A DNA stretch of 64,000 nucleotides from Microbacterium sp. BLY. Lineage in GTDB: Bacteria > Actinomycetota > Actinomycetes > Actinomycetales > Microbacteriaceae. The stretch spans positions 1,302,001-1,366,000 of the forward strand of contig NZ_JAGKSR010000001.1 in NCBI RefSeq assembly GCF_017939615.1, read 5' to 3'. Below, in pieces: positions 46,923 to 57,052 of the stretch; the first letter of the stretch is position 1; each line of letters starts with the position of its first letter. A program made the position numbers and the translations under genes. A model generated the notes under the pieces. The model did no database searches and was not told the origin of the DNA. It saw nothing but the letters and a program-made list of their open reading frames with translations.

Positions 46923-47186
46923 TCAGATGATCGACAGCTCGCGCAGCTTCGCCTCCACGTCGGCGTTCGACGGCTCCACGTGGTGGGAGGCGTCGGGGTA
47001 CACCACGACGGGGATATTCGTGCGGCCGGAGATGTCCCTCGCGATGTCCGCGGCGGCGGGGTCGGCGACCAGATCGACGTACGTGTACGCGACGCCGAGC
47101 TCGTCGAGCTGCTTCTTGGTGCGGATGCAGTCGCGGCACCAGTCGGCGCCGAACATCGTGATGGTGTCGGAGGCGGGGTTGGTCAT
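46923..47186 (-). CDS. Glutaredoxin-like / mycoredoxin
   Basis: This 87-residue thioredoxin-fold protein has the redox motif WCRDC (Cys17 and Cys20) and a cis-Pro in TNIPVVVYPD. Size and motif fit actinobacterial mycoredoxin-type glutaredoxins, which reduce mycothiol mixed disulphides. The start fits a leaderless promoter, with TAGGCT (47198-47193) six bases before the ATG. It is a separate unit just downstream of the hydrolase operon, nine bases after its stop. Confidence 0.9.
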   Translation of the reverse strand: MTNPASDTITMFGADWCRDCIRTKKQLDELGVAYTYVDLVADPAAADIARDISGRTNIPVVVYPDASHHVEPSNADVEAKLRELSII

Positions 47187-47195
47187 GCGTCCAGC

Positions 47196-48101
47196 CTACG
47201 TCCGCGGGGGAGGGGTGGCGCCGAAGAATCCGGTCAGGGCCGCGGCGAGGGCACCCGGGGCCTCCTCCGCCATGTGGTGCCCGCTGTCGATGCCGTGCCC
47301 GCGGACGTCGTCGGCCCACTCCTGCCAGATGCGGAGGGGATCGCCGTGCAGGTCCGCGAGGTCGTCGCGCTCCGACCACAGCACGAGCGTCGGCATCCGG
47401 AGCCGACGCCCGGCGGCACGATCCGCCTCCTCGTGCGCGCGGTCGATCGTCAGGCCGGCGCGGTAGTCCTCGAGCATCGCCCGGACGACCGCGGGATCTC
47501 GGATCGCCCGCAGGAACTCGGCATGGTTCGCCGCGCCCATCGTCGCCGGGTCGGCCTTGGGGGCGTACCAGGCCTCCGGGTCCGCACCGATGACGCGCTC
47601 CGGGATCTCGGGCTGGGCGAAGAAGAACCAGTGCCACCAGCGGGTGGCGAAGGCGGCATCGCAGCGGCGCAGATGCTCCGTGATCGGCAGGCAGTCGAGG
47701 AGAGCGACCTGCGTGACCGCTTCCGGATGATCGAGCGTGAGGCGGAGGGCGACGTAGCTGCCGCGGTCGTGGCCGACGAGGCGGAAACGGTCGTGCCCGA
47801 GTCGTGCGGCCACGGCCCGGATGTCGGCCGCGACCGCACGCTTGGCGTGCGCGGCGTGGTCGGGGGTCGGCGCGGGACCGCGGGAGCGTCCGTAGCCGCG
47901 CAGGTCGGGACAGATCACCGTGTAGCCCTGGGCGACCAGGAGAGGAGCCACCCGGTGCCAGGTCGCCGAGGTGCGGGGATGGCCGTGCAGGAGCACCACG
48001 GCGGGGCCCGCTCCGCCGTGACGGACGAAGATCTCCGCCTCGTCGGTCGCGACCCGCGTCGTCGCGAAGCCGGGGAAGAACTGCTCGTCGCTTCCGCTCA
48101 T
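47196..48101 (-). CDS. Alpha/beta hydrolase, haloacetate dehalogenase-like
   Basis: This 301-residue protein has LLHGHPRTSATWH, DLRGYGRSRG and a nucleophile elbow with Asp instead of Ser (VGHDRGSYVALR). LDCLPITEHL, WWHWFFFAQPEIPERVIGADPEAWY and the catalytic His in DSGHHMAEEAP follow. An Asp nucleophile and the WHWFF-AQP segment are typical of fluoroacetate/haloacetate dehalogenases and related epoxide hydrolases. The real substrate may be different. It overlaps the cation transporter gene by four bases and is last in that operon. Confidence 0.88.
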   Translation of the reverse strand: MSGSDEQFFPGFATTRVATDEAEIFVRHGGAGPAVVLLHGHPRTSATWHRVAPLLVAQGYTVICPDLRGYGRSRGPAPTPDHAAHAKRAVAADIRAVAARLGHDRFRLVGHDRGSYVALRLTLDHPEAVTQVALLDCLPITEHLRRCDAAFATRWWHWFFFAQPEIPERVIGADPEAWYAPKADPATMGAANHAEFLRAIRDPAVVRAMLEDYRAGLTIDRAHEEADRAAGRRLRMPTLVLWSERDDLADLHGDPLRIWQEWADDVRGHGIDSGHHMAEEAPGALAAALTGFFGATPPPRT

Positions 48102-49075
48102 CGGCCGGGATCCGCTTCGTCGGGCAGCTCCTCGACCGGGATCACCGCCACGTCCTGCACCTTCCAGTCCAGGTCGGTGATCCCCGCGGCGGCGGCGGTG
48201 AGGTCGGCGACGCGCACCGTGCGGTGGTGCGGCACGACGAAGGCCTCGATGTGGAACACCTGGCCCTGATCGCGCATGCGGACGGCGGCGCGCTCCACCC
48301 ACGGGCGGCTGCGCAGGTACGACACGACATCGCGGGCCAGTGGGTGCGGCTCGGTGCTGTCGAAGGTCCGCGCGCGCTGGTCCATGAGGTCGACGATCGC
48401 CGTCCTCGTGTTGCGGAAGCCGTCCCAGATGATGCCCAGCGAGATGAAGAGCGCGGCGGCGCCGTCGAGCCACCAGATGCCCGCGCCGACGCCGAGCACG
48501 CCTATGATCGAGGCGACCGTCGTCTGCCAGTCGGCCTTGGCCATGTCGGCGTCGGCATAGAGGAGCTTGTTGTGCAGGACCGGGGCGAGCTTCGCCTTCG
48601 CGGGCCCGTAGAAGAACACCGGACCGACGATCACGACCGCCATGACGGCCACCATGAGCCAGCCCAGCCAGATCGACTGGCCGAACAGCTGCACGGTGCC
48701 GATCGTCGGATGCTCCGCGCGGAGGAGTCCGCCCACGGCCTCGATGGCGAGGTTGAGGCCGACCGCCAGGAGGGCGACCCCGGCGACGAGGTGGCCGACG
48801 CCCATCGCGCGGTGCAGGCCGTACGGGTGCGTCCGCGTCGGGCGGCGGCGCACGAACAGCAGCGCGAGGAGGAAGGCGAACTGCGGGATGAGCGACAGCA
48901 TGTCCTCGATCCATGCGGTGCGCATCGCCTGGGACTCCCCGACGACCAGCGCGATCACCGCGATCGTGATCGAGGTGTAGACGATCGTGAAGATCTCCCA
49001 GCGCACCGCCTTCCTGATGGCCTGCGCCTGTTCTTCGGGGAGCTGGGTGCGCCCGAAGCGCGTCGTCTCGGTCAT
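48098..49075 (-). CDS. Cation-diffusion-facilitator-type transporter (variant metal site)
   Basis: This 325-residue protein has about six helices (residues 25-215) and a cytosolic C-terminal domain (about 225-310), as in CDF transporters, with HPYGLHRAMGVGHLVAG after helix 2. The HxxxD metal pair of zinc CDFs is not seen. Helix 5 instead carries LLYADADMAKADWQTT, so the ion may be different. It sits between a binding-protein-like lipoprotein and the dehalogenase-like hydrolase, overlapping both by four bases. Confidence 0.85.
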   Translation of the reverse strand: MTETTRFGRTQLPEEQAQAIRKAVRWEIFTIVYTSITIAVIALVVGESQAMRTAWIEDMLSLIPQFAFLLALLFVRRRPTRTHPYGLHRAMGVGHLVAGVALLAVGLNLAIEAVGGLLRAEHPTIGTVQLFGQSIWLGWLMVAVMAVVIVGPVFFYGPAKAKLAPVLHNKLLYADADMAKADWQTTVASIIGVLGVGAGIWWLDGAAALFISLGIIWDGFRNTRTAIVDLMDQRARTFDSTEPHPLARDVVSYLRSRPWVERAAVRMRDQGQVFHIEAFVVPHHRTVRVADLTAAAAGITDLDWKVQDVAVIPVEELPDEADPGR

Positions 49076-49572
49076 CGCCCGACCTCCTCGTCGAGGGTGG
49101 CCTCCAGGGCCGAGAGGAATGCGTTCTCTCCGAGGGGGACCAGCATGACGAGCTCCCGATCGCCCGCCCCCTCGATGCCGGGGTAGCCGCGCGTGACGCC
49201 GGCCTTGTCGATCCAGGGCGTGTCCGGGGTCAGGCCGCCGGCCACGAGGTCGAGATCGCCCTCCTCGAGCATGCCCACGAGGGTCTCCTCGGTCGCGACC
49301 GTCCACGTGACGTCGGCGTCGATGCGCGCGGCGAAGTCATCGACGAGATCCACGACGGGCCCGCGGGGCTCGCCCTCCTCGACCTCGACGAGGGCGCCGT
49401 CCGGCGATGTCCCGACCCGCAGTTCCCCGCCGGTCACGCGGTCCAGGGTGCCGTCGGGGTCGGTCGGGACGCTCATGCCGCATCCGCTGAGGGTGACGGC
49501 CACGAGGAAGGCGGTGATGGCGCCGGCGGCTCGTCGGGTGCCGGATCCCCGTCGAATCACGTTGCTGCTCAT
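49072..49572 (-). CDS. Shortened family-3 solute-binding lipoprotein
   Basis: This 166-residue protein has a lipoprotein signal (ITAFLVAVTLSGC, Cys31) and then a single lobe like SBP family 3: GELRVGTSPDG, GPVVDLVDDFAARID, EETLVGMLEEGDLDLVAGGLT. The usual second lobe of about 90 residues is missing. The sequence jumps to a C-terminal-like VMLVPLGENAFLSALEATLDEE. It starts the operon with the cation transporter and may be a membrane-held sensor or metal/ligand trap rather than an ABC-importer subunit. No ABC genes are adjacent. Confidence 0.8.
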   Translation of the reverse strand: MSSNVIRRGSGTRRAAGAITAFLVAVTLSGCGMSVPTDPDGTLDRVTGGELRVGTSPDGALVEVEEGEPRGPVVDLVDDFAARIDADVTWTVATEETLVGMLEEGDLDLVAGGLTPDTPWIDKAGVTRGYPGIEGAGDRELVMLVPLGENAFLSALEATLDEEVGR

Positions 49573-49652
49573 CCCGTCAGGATGGCGTGCGGCACGGGCG
49601 CCGGCAACGGTGTTGACGGGGCCTGACGCCGCGGGCTAGACCCTGATGCCCC

Positions 49653-49705
49653 TTGCTGGTCCGTGCGTGTGATGTACAGTGAGCTATACGCATAGTTCGC
49701 TATAC
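49653..49705 (+). promoter_or_regulatory. Promoter and direct-repeat operator of the membrane protein/XRE pair
   Basis: TTGCTG (49653-49658), a 16-base spacer and TACAGT (49675-49680) form a plausible promoter. Just downstream, GCTATAC occurs twice (49683-49689 and 49699-49705), 16 bp apart, with an imperfect CTATACGCATAG palindrome in between. The AT-rich block is conspicuous here and is a likely autoregulation site for the XRE protein. Confidence 0.5.
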
Positions 49706-49716
49706 ATGGAGGCGTG

Positions 49717-50124
49717 ATGGTTGTTCGCTGGTTCTTCACCGTTCTGATCGGGGTCGTCGTCGCTGCCGTCGTGGGCGTGCTCGCATGGGCACTCTCGCCC
49801 GTTGCGCCCGAGGTGTCGGGGATCGTCTTCGCGATCGCGGCCCTCCCCTTCGGGGTGATGCTGGGCTGGATCATCGCCGTGGCACCAAAGACCCTGCCGG
49901 CTTCGCCCCACCCCTCCGACACCGCTGAGAGTGCGTGGATGAGCACGGCGCTGGCCGGCACGGCAACAGACCTCGTCGTCGTCGTCGGGCTCGGGCTGGC
50001 CGCGATCTCGATCGCACGGTGGGAGCTGCCGACGCAGCTTGTGCTGCTGGGCATCCTGCTCGTCGCATTTGCCTCGACGGCGACGCGTTACTCGATCGTG
50101 CGCACCCGCGCAGTCCGGGCATGA
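49717..50124 (+). CDS. Four-helix membrane protein paired with an XRE regulator
   Basis: This 135-residue protein has four hydrophobic segments (about 5-27, 34-56, 77-100 and 103-120) and a basic C-terminus. I do not recognise the family. Small membrane proteins of this kind are often co-encoded with short XRE regulators (DUF2178-type pairs). Its stop overlaps the regulator's ATG. GGAGG four bases before the ATG supports the start; GTG three bases upstream is the alternative. Codon use is less GC-biased than in its neighbours. Confidence 0.75.
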   Translation: MVVRWFFTVLIGVVVAAVVGVLAWALSPVAPEVSGIVFAIAALPFGVMLGWIIAVAPKTLPASPHPSDTAESAWMSTALAGTATDLVVVVGLGLAAISIARWELPTQLVLLGILLVAFASTATRYSIVRTRAVRA

Positions 50125-50330
50125 AGAACTCGCTGCGAGAGCGCCGTCAGGAAGCCGGCTGGTCGCAGGCCCGCCTCGCTGAACTGGCCGGTGTGACCCG
50201 CCTGACCGTGATATCGATCGAGAAGGGCCGCTTCGACCCCAGTCTGCCCCTCGCGTTCCGCCTGGCATCGTTGTTCGGGATCCGCATCGAGGAACTCTTC
50301 GACCCAGAGGTCGAAGATTCCCCGCAATAG
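50121..50330 (+). CDS. XRE-family transcriptional regulator (YozG-like)
   Basis: This 69-residue protein consists almost only of an HTH_3 domain: RERRQEAGWSQARLAELAGV with TRLTVISIEKGR as the recognition region, then LAFRLASLFGIRIEELFD. It is translationally coupled to the membrane protein upstream and probably represses their common promoter. Confidence 0.92.
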   Translation: MKNSLRERRQEAGWSQARLAELAGVTRLTVISIEKGRFDPSLPLAFRLASLFGIRIEELFDPEVEDSPQ

Positions 50331-50351
50331 GAGGAGCCTCAGACGGCTCGC

Positions 50352-50380
50352 TTGAAGGTTAGGTAAGGCTTACCTATAGT
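50352..50380 (+). promoter_or_regulatory. Iron-regulated promoter of the siderophore-interacting gene
   Basis: TTGAAG (50352-50357), a 17-base spacer and TATAGT (50375-50380) make a near-consensus promoter. The ATG follows after six bases, so the transcript should be leaderless. Confidence 0.75.
50359..50377. promoter_or_regulatory. DtxR/IdeR-type iron box
   Basis: TTAGGTAAGGCTTACCTAT agrees with the 19-bp DtxR/IdeR consensus TTAGGTTAGGCTAACCTAA at nearly all positions. It covers the spacer and the start of the -10 box, so iron-loaded repressor would block RNA polymerase. Confidence 0.85.
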
Positions 50381-50386
50381 GAAGAC

Positions 50387-50779
50387 ATGACCAGCGCGCA
50401 CGAGCATGTGGACGATCCGGACTGGGAAGCCCTGGAAGGGGCGGTTCTCATCGCGGGCGATGCCGCCGACACGGCGGCGATCGCCCGTGTCGCGGCGCGG
50501 CTCCCGGGAGGAGCGCACGGCGTCGTCCTCATCGAGGCCGCCGCTCCGGTCCAGCGCCGACACATCGACGTCCCCGCGGGCGTCTCGGTGCGCTGGCTCG
50601 TGCGTGCCGACGGTGCGCACGCGCACACGCGGGGCGAACGTCTCGCGAACGCCGTCTACGCCTGGTGCCTGGAATGGACGTGCGCCGAGCCTCCGGAGCA
50701 CTGGACGGTCTGGTTGGGCCCGCACACCCCGCCGCACGTGGCGCGCATGGCGCGCAGCCTCCTCGGCGTCGCGAACTGA
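50387..50779 (+). CDS. Stand-alone siderophore-interacting protein C-terminal domain
   Basis: This 130-residue protein matches the NAD(P)H-binding C-terminal half of SIP ferric-siderophore reductases: GVVLIEAAAPVQRRHIDVPAGVSVRWLVRAD, then WCLEWTCAEPPEHWTVWLGP and a final helical MARSLLG. The FAD-binding N-terminal half is absent, so it cannot be a complete reductase. Iron-box control supports a role in iron acquisition, perhaps with a partner encoded elsewhere. Confidence 0.83.
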   Translation: MTSAHEHVDDPDWEALEGAVLIAGDAADTAAIARVAARLPGGAHGVVLIEAAAPVQRRHIDVPAGVSVRWLVRADGAHAHTRGERLANAVYAWCLEWTCAEPPEHWTVWLGPHTPPHVARMARSLLGVAN

Positions 50780-50791
50780 GGCCCGTCGCCG

Positions 50792-51247
50792 TCAGCGCGT
50801 CGCGCCGACGGCCGGGACGGCGGCGTTCGCGGTGATCGCGTCGAGGGCGCGGCGCAGGGCCGAGCTCGACGTGTGCGCGGTGTACGGGAAGTAGACGACC
50901 TCGACGCCCACGGCCGCGAACTCGCTCTCCAGACGCAGGCCCTTCTCGGTGCCGCGCCAGTCGTCGCCCTTGAAGAAGTGCGTGAACTGCACGTCGCGCC
51001 ACGAGTCCATCTTCGACGGCGTCGTCTCGACGTAGACGTCGTCGACGAAGGAGATGTGCCGCACGATCTCGGCACGCTCCGCGGTCGGGATGACGGGCTC
51101 GATCCCCTTGACCTGCCGCAGCATCTCGTCGCTCACGACGCCGGCGATCAGAATGTCGCAGTGCTGTTTGGCGTGCCGCAGCAGATTGAGATGCCCGACG
51201 TGAAAAAGGTCGAAAGCTCCGACGGCATAGCCGATACGTGTCCCCAT
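50792..51247 (-). CDS. TagD-like glycerol-3-phosphate cytidylyltransferase family protein
   Basis: This 151-residue nucleotidyltransferase has the GAFDLFHVGHLNLL motif (His16 and His19 of HxGH) and FKGDDWRGTEK. The C-terminal signature reads YTAHTSSSALRRAL in place of the RTxxISTT of TagD. It probably makes a CDP-activated polyol phosphate for a surface glycopolymer, in keeping with the CDP-alcohol phosphatidyltransferase and glycosyltransferases nearby. The C-terminus after residue 135 is Ala-rich. TAGAGT (51329-51324) is a possible -10. Confidence 0.85.
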   Translation of the reverse strand: MGTRIGYAVGAFDLFHVGHLNLLRHAKQHCDILIAGVVSDEMLRQVKGIEPVIPTAERAEIVRHISFVDDVYVETTPSKMDSWRDVQFTHFFKGDDWRGTEKGLRLESEFAAVGVEVVYFPYTAHTSSSALRRALDAITANAAVPAVGATR

Positions 51248-51410
51248 GATCTCCCCAGATCGATCATTCCCCAGTCGAACGGATCCCCACCCGTTCGTCG
51301 CGACTCCCACAGCCGCACGGGACACTCTAGCAGCAAGCCGTCCCCGGCCCATAGGAACCCATGAAACGATGGACCCGGAGCAGATGGGGTCGCGGAACGA
51401 AGGGGACCAC

Positions 51411-52589
51411 GTGGGGGCAGGGGTCACGGTCATCGTGCCGACGTTCAACGAGCGCGACAACGTCGCCGAACTCGTGCAGCGGACGGCCGCGGCGCTGGCG
51501 GGGCGCAACGCCGAGATCCTCTTCGTCGACGACAGCGACGACGACACCACGGCCGAGGTGGCACGCGTCGCCGCCGATGCGCCACTGCCGGTCCGCGTCA
51601 TCCACCGGACGGACAACATCGGCGGTCTCGGGGGCGCCGTCGTCGTCGGCCTCGGCGCCGCGGACGCCGATGTCTGCATCGTCATGGACGGCGACCTCCA
51701 GCATCCGCCCGAGCTGCTTCCGGCACTGCTCGACCGCTACGCGGCGGGCGACGCGGACGTCGTGGCCGCGTCGCGCTACATCGGCGGCGGTGACACCAGC
51801 GGACTCGGGACGGCGGTGCGCTTCGGCGTCTCGCGGGCGGCGACCTGGCTCACCCGTGCCATGTTCCCGCGCCGCCTCGCCCGCAGCACCGACCCCATGA
51901 CGGGGTTCTTCCTCGTGGACCGCCGGCGCCTCGACCTCTCCTCGCTGCAGCCGCGGGGGTTCAAGATCCTCCTCGAGATCCTCGCCCGCACCGACCTGCG
52001 GATCGCCGAGGTGCCGATGGAGTTCGCGGAGCGCCGGCACGGCACGTCCAAGGCGAGCCTGCGACAGGGTGCGACGTTCATCGCGCACCTCGCCCGGCTG
52101 CGCTTCGGCAAGATGTCGCTGTTCGCCGCGATCGGCGTGCTCGGTGCCATCGCCAACCTGGCGATCATGTGGGCGCTGACCGCGGCGGGCGTGCCCTACG
52201 TCTGGGCGGCCATCATCGGCGCCGAGGTCACGATCATCGGCAACTTCCTGCTGCAGGAGCGCTTCGTCTTCGCCGACATGCGCACCGACGCCCGCAGCGC
52301 CGGGGTGCGGTTCGCGGCGTCCTTCACGTTCAACAACGTCGAGGCGGCCCTGCGCATCCCCGTGATGGCGCTCATGGTCGAGTCGTGGCACATTTCCAGC
52401 GTGCTCGCCACGGCACTGTCGCTCGTCGTGGCGTTCTTCGCCCGGTTCCTGTTCCACTCGCTGGTCGTCTACGCGCCGCGCCGGCGCCGCAAGGAGCGGG
52501 AGGCGGCGGGCGAGCCGGAGCCCGACACCGCCACCCTCCGCGTCATCCGCGCGATCGACGCGGAGGCGATGAAGCCGGGCGAGCTCTAG
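51411..52589 (+). CDS. GT2 glycosyltransferase fused to GtrA-type membrane domain
   Basis: The 392-residue protein begins with a dolichol-phosphate-mannose-synthase-like GT2 domain (about 1-225): VIVPTFNERDN, VDDSDDDTT, and the DGDLQHPPEL metal/nucleotide motif. A GtrA-like domain with four helices follows (about 235-355). Such fusions load a sugar on polyprenyl phosphate and help move it across the membrane. I chose the GTG at 51411 because AAGGGG lies five bases before it and the GT2 fold begins at once. ATGs at 51369 and 51384 in frame are alternatives. Its TAG stop overlaps the stop of the convergent gene. Confidence 0.88.
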   Translation: MGAGVTVIVPTFNERDNVAELVQRTAAALAGRNAEILFVDDSDDDTTAEVARVAADAPLPVRVIHRTDNIGGLGGAVVVGLGAADADVCIVMDGDLQHPPELLPALLDRYAAGDADVVAASRYIGGGDTSGLGTAVRFGVSRAATWLTRAMFPRRLARSTDPMTGFFLVDRRRLDLSSLQPRGFKILLEILARTDLRIAEVPMEFAERRHGTSKASLRQGATFIAHLARLRFGKMSLFAAIGVLGAIANLAIMWALTAAGVPYVWAAIIGAEVTIIGNFLLQERFVFADMRTDARSAGVRFAASFTFNNVEAALRIPVMALMVESWHISSVLATALSLVVAFFARFLFHSLVVYAPRRRRKEREAAGEPEPDTATLRVIRAIDAEAMKPGEL

Positions 52590-54000
52590 GCGTCCGCGGA
52601 GAGATACTCCGCGAGCGCCGCGTCCGCATCCCGCGGCGTCCAGCCGGTGGACCGGATACGGGCGAGCTCGAGGACGCTGTTGCGGGGGCGGGGTGCGATC
52701 GGCCCCGCCTGGTCGGCGAAGTACTCCTCGGTGGTCACGGCGGTCACCGCCTCGGCGTCGTGGCCGGTCAGCCGGTAGACGGCCCGGGCGATGTCCGCCC
52801 AGGAGTGCGGCTCGCCGTCCCCCGTCACGTTGTAGAGGCCGAACGGCGCGGACACGTCGAGCAGGTGCCGGATGGCCGCCGCGAGATCGGTCGTGAAGGT
52901 GAGCCGTCCGATCTGGTCGCCCACCACCCGCGGGGCGATGCCCCGCTCCGCCAGCGAGGCCATCGTCCGGACGAAGTTGCGGCCGTCGCCGATCACCCAG
53001 GAGGTGCGCAGGATGTAGTGGCGGGGCACGTTCGCGACGATCGCGTCCGCCGCGGCCTTCGTCTGCCCGTAGACGCCCAGCGGGCGGACGTCGTCGGCCT
53101 CCGTGTAGGGCGCGTCCTTCGTGCCGTCGAACACGTAGTCGCTGGAGACGTGCACGAGCGTGAGGCCGTTCTCGGTCGCGATCCGGGCGAGCGCGGACAC
53201 GCCCGTGACGTTCGCCGCCCACGCGTCCGCGCGTCCCTCCGGGGTCTCCGCGAGGTCGACGGCGGTGTAGGCCGCCGCGTTGATGATCGTCCCGTAGTCG
53301 CGCCAGCGTCGGGCCTCCGGCAGGCCGGGGTCGCGCAGGTCGAGGGTCTCCCGGGTCGCATACTCGATGTGCGGCGCCTCACCGAGCGCGGCCCGCAGCG
53401 CCAGCCCGAGCTGACCGGCCGCGCCGAGGACGAGGGTCTTCCGCGGACCGATCGGCGTCACAGCGGACAGCCGCGGGTGCGCGCGGTCCTTCGGGGAGAT
53501 CTCGACCTGATCGAGCGAGATCGGCCACGCGATCGCCGCCGTCTCGTCCGCGAGGTTCAGGAACGAGTAGGCCGCGTCGGGGGACCAGTGGTCGTTCACC
53601 AGGTAGGTGTACGCCGTGTCCGGCTCGAGCGTCTGATACGAGTTGCCCACGCCGCGCGGGACGAGGATCGCGCGCGACGGATCGATCTCCGCCGTGAAGA
53701 CGCGGCCGAAGCTCTCTCCTTCACGAAGGTCGACCCAGGCGCCGAAGATGCGGCCGGTGGCGACCGAGACCCACTTGTCCCAGGGCTCCGCGTGGATGCC
53801 GCGGGTCGTGCCGACGGCGTCGTTGAACGAGACGTTGTTCTGGACCGGCCCGAAGTCGGGCAGACCGGCCGCGACCATCTTCTCGCGCTGCCAGTTCTCC
53901 TTGAACCATCCGCGGGAGTCCCCGTGCACGGGAAGCTCGACGAGGAGCAGGCCGGGGATCGGCGTTTCGGTGACCGTGAGCGCCTTGCCGAACGCGGTCA

Positions 54001-54001
<1 letters not shown>
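52586..54001 (-). CDS. RmlC-RmlD fusion: dTDP-4-keto-6-deoxyglucose epimerase / dTDP-4-keto-rhamnose reductase
   Basis: This 471-residue protein has an N-terminal RmlC cupin (about 1-185) with DSRGWFKENWQ, the catalytic-His region GIHAEPWDKWVS and PRGVGNSYQTLE. A C-terminal RmlD reductase (about 190-471) has LGAAGQLG, NAAAYTAVDLAE, SSDYVFDG and YGQTK. The fusion thus carries the last two steps of dTDP-L-rhamnose synthesis. The start shares one base with the rmlB stop. Fused RmlC-RmlD proteins are common in Actinobacteria. Confidence 0.93.
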
Positions 54002-55868
<1,867 letters not shown>

Positions 55869-56014
55869 GAATCCCCCTTGTGAAACATCGATGCTCGTGG
55901 CGGCGTCACAGAGAGGACGGCCATCCCCTGCCGTCCGACGACCCCCACAGTCGTACGCTCGACTCTAGCGGAGAACTCGCCCTTTACACCGCCCGCGTCG
56001 AGGTTCATAGTGGC

Positions 56015-57037
56015 ATGGTGGGATCCGAGGACAGCCCGGCGCTGTCCGTCACCTGGGTGCATCGCGCCGAGCAGTCGGCGTCCACCTGGGCGCGCGCACA
56101 CGCCAGGGGAGAGGTTCCGAGCATCTGGCCCTATGGGCTGGACGCTCTCCGCGATCACGCCCGCGTGGAGGTGGACGAGCTGCCCGATCCGGGTCGGATC
56201 GCGCGGCTCCGTGCCCGGGCCGGCGTCGGTCCCCGCCCGCGGGAGGGACTCGCCCTGGTGTGGGACGAGAACACCGCCTACCGCATGCACGTCCTGCGTC
56301 CCCGGGCGCACTTCGCCACCGGGGTCATCTGGCTCACGGATCTGGCGGCCGCCGGTGCCGCCCCCGATCGCCTGGTGGCGATGCTGCGGTCCGCCACGGC
56401 GCTCTGGGTGCTCAGCGCGGCCCAGATCGCGCCGCTGCGCCGTCTCCTCGGGTCGGACGCACCACGGGTGTTCCTGGTGCCGTTCGGGATCGACCACGAG
56501 TTCTTCACCGCGCAGCCGCCCGCGGCTCGCCCCCGGATCGTCAGCGCGGGCAACGATCGCGACCGGGATCCGGCGACCCTGTACGCCGCGCTCGCCCTCG
56601 TCCTCGCCGCTCGTCCGGAGGTCGACGTCGTCGTGCAGTCGCCGTCCCCGCTGACGCCTCCGGACGGTGTGCGGCTGGTCCGTCGCCTGCCGCACACCGA
56701 GCTGCGCGACCTCTACGCGATGGCGAGCGTCGTGGTGACGGCGACCCGTCCGAACCTGCATGCGTCCGGCATGACGGTGGCGCTCGAGGCCCTCGCGACC
56801 GCCCGGCCCGTGGTGGCCACGGACACCCCCGGCATGCGCGACTACGTCAGCCCGCAGACCGGCACGCTCGTCCCTCCCGGCGAGCCGGAGGCTCTCGCCG
56901 CGGCGCTCCTTGGCCTCCTCGACGACCCGGATCGCGCCGCCGCCCTCGGACGCCGGGGGCGGGAGGAGGTCGAACGGCGGTTCACCACGAAGACCATGGT
57001 CGACGCGCTCGTCCGGGGCGTCCGCGAGGAGCGCTGA
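56015..57037 (+). CDS. GT4-type glycosyltransferase
   Basis: This 340-residue GT-B protein has a short N-terminal Rossmann half and a typical C-terminal half: VPFGIDHEFF, IVSAGNDRDRDPATLYAAL and the nucleotide-sugar motif SGMTVALEALATARPVVATDTPGMRDYV. It probably adds a hexose to a surface glycan made with the rml products. The start is ATG at 56015 or GTG at 56018; CATAGT (56006-56011) lies six bases before the GTG, which would make it leaderless. It is divergent from rmlA. Confidence 0.85.
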   Translation: MVGSEDSPALSVTWVHRAEQSASTWARAHARGEVPSIWPYGLDALRDHARVEVDELPDPGRIARLRARAGVGPRPREGLALVWDENTAYRMHVLRPRAHFATGVIWLTDLAAAGAAPDRLVAMLRSATALWVLSAAQIAPLRRLLGSDAPRVFLVPFGIDHEFFTAQPPAARPRIVSAGNDRDRDPATLYAALALVLAARPEVDVVVQSPSPLTPPDGVRLVRRLPHTELRDLYAMASVVVTATRPNLHASGMTVALEALATARPVVATDTPGMRDYVSPQTGTLVPPGEPEALAAALLGLLDDPDRAAALGRRGREEVERRFTTKTMVDALVRGVREER

Positions 57038-57052
57038 CGGCCCGGACGGGAA

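Noticed and set aside
51246..51410. N-terminal extension of the GT2-GtrA protein from the far upstream start
   Set aside because: The extra residues overlap the divergent promoter region and the start of the TagD-like gene and show no conserved fold; a ribosome site fits the GTG at 51411.
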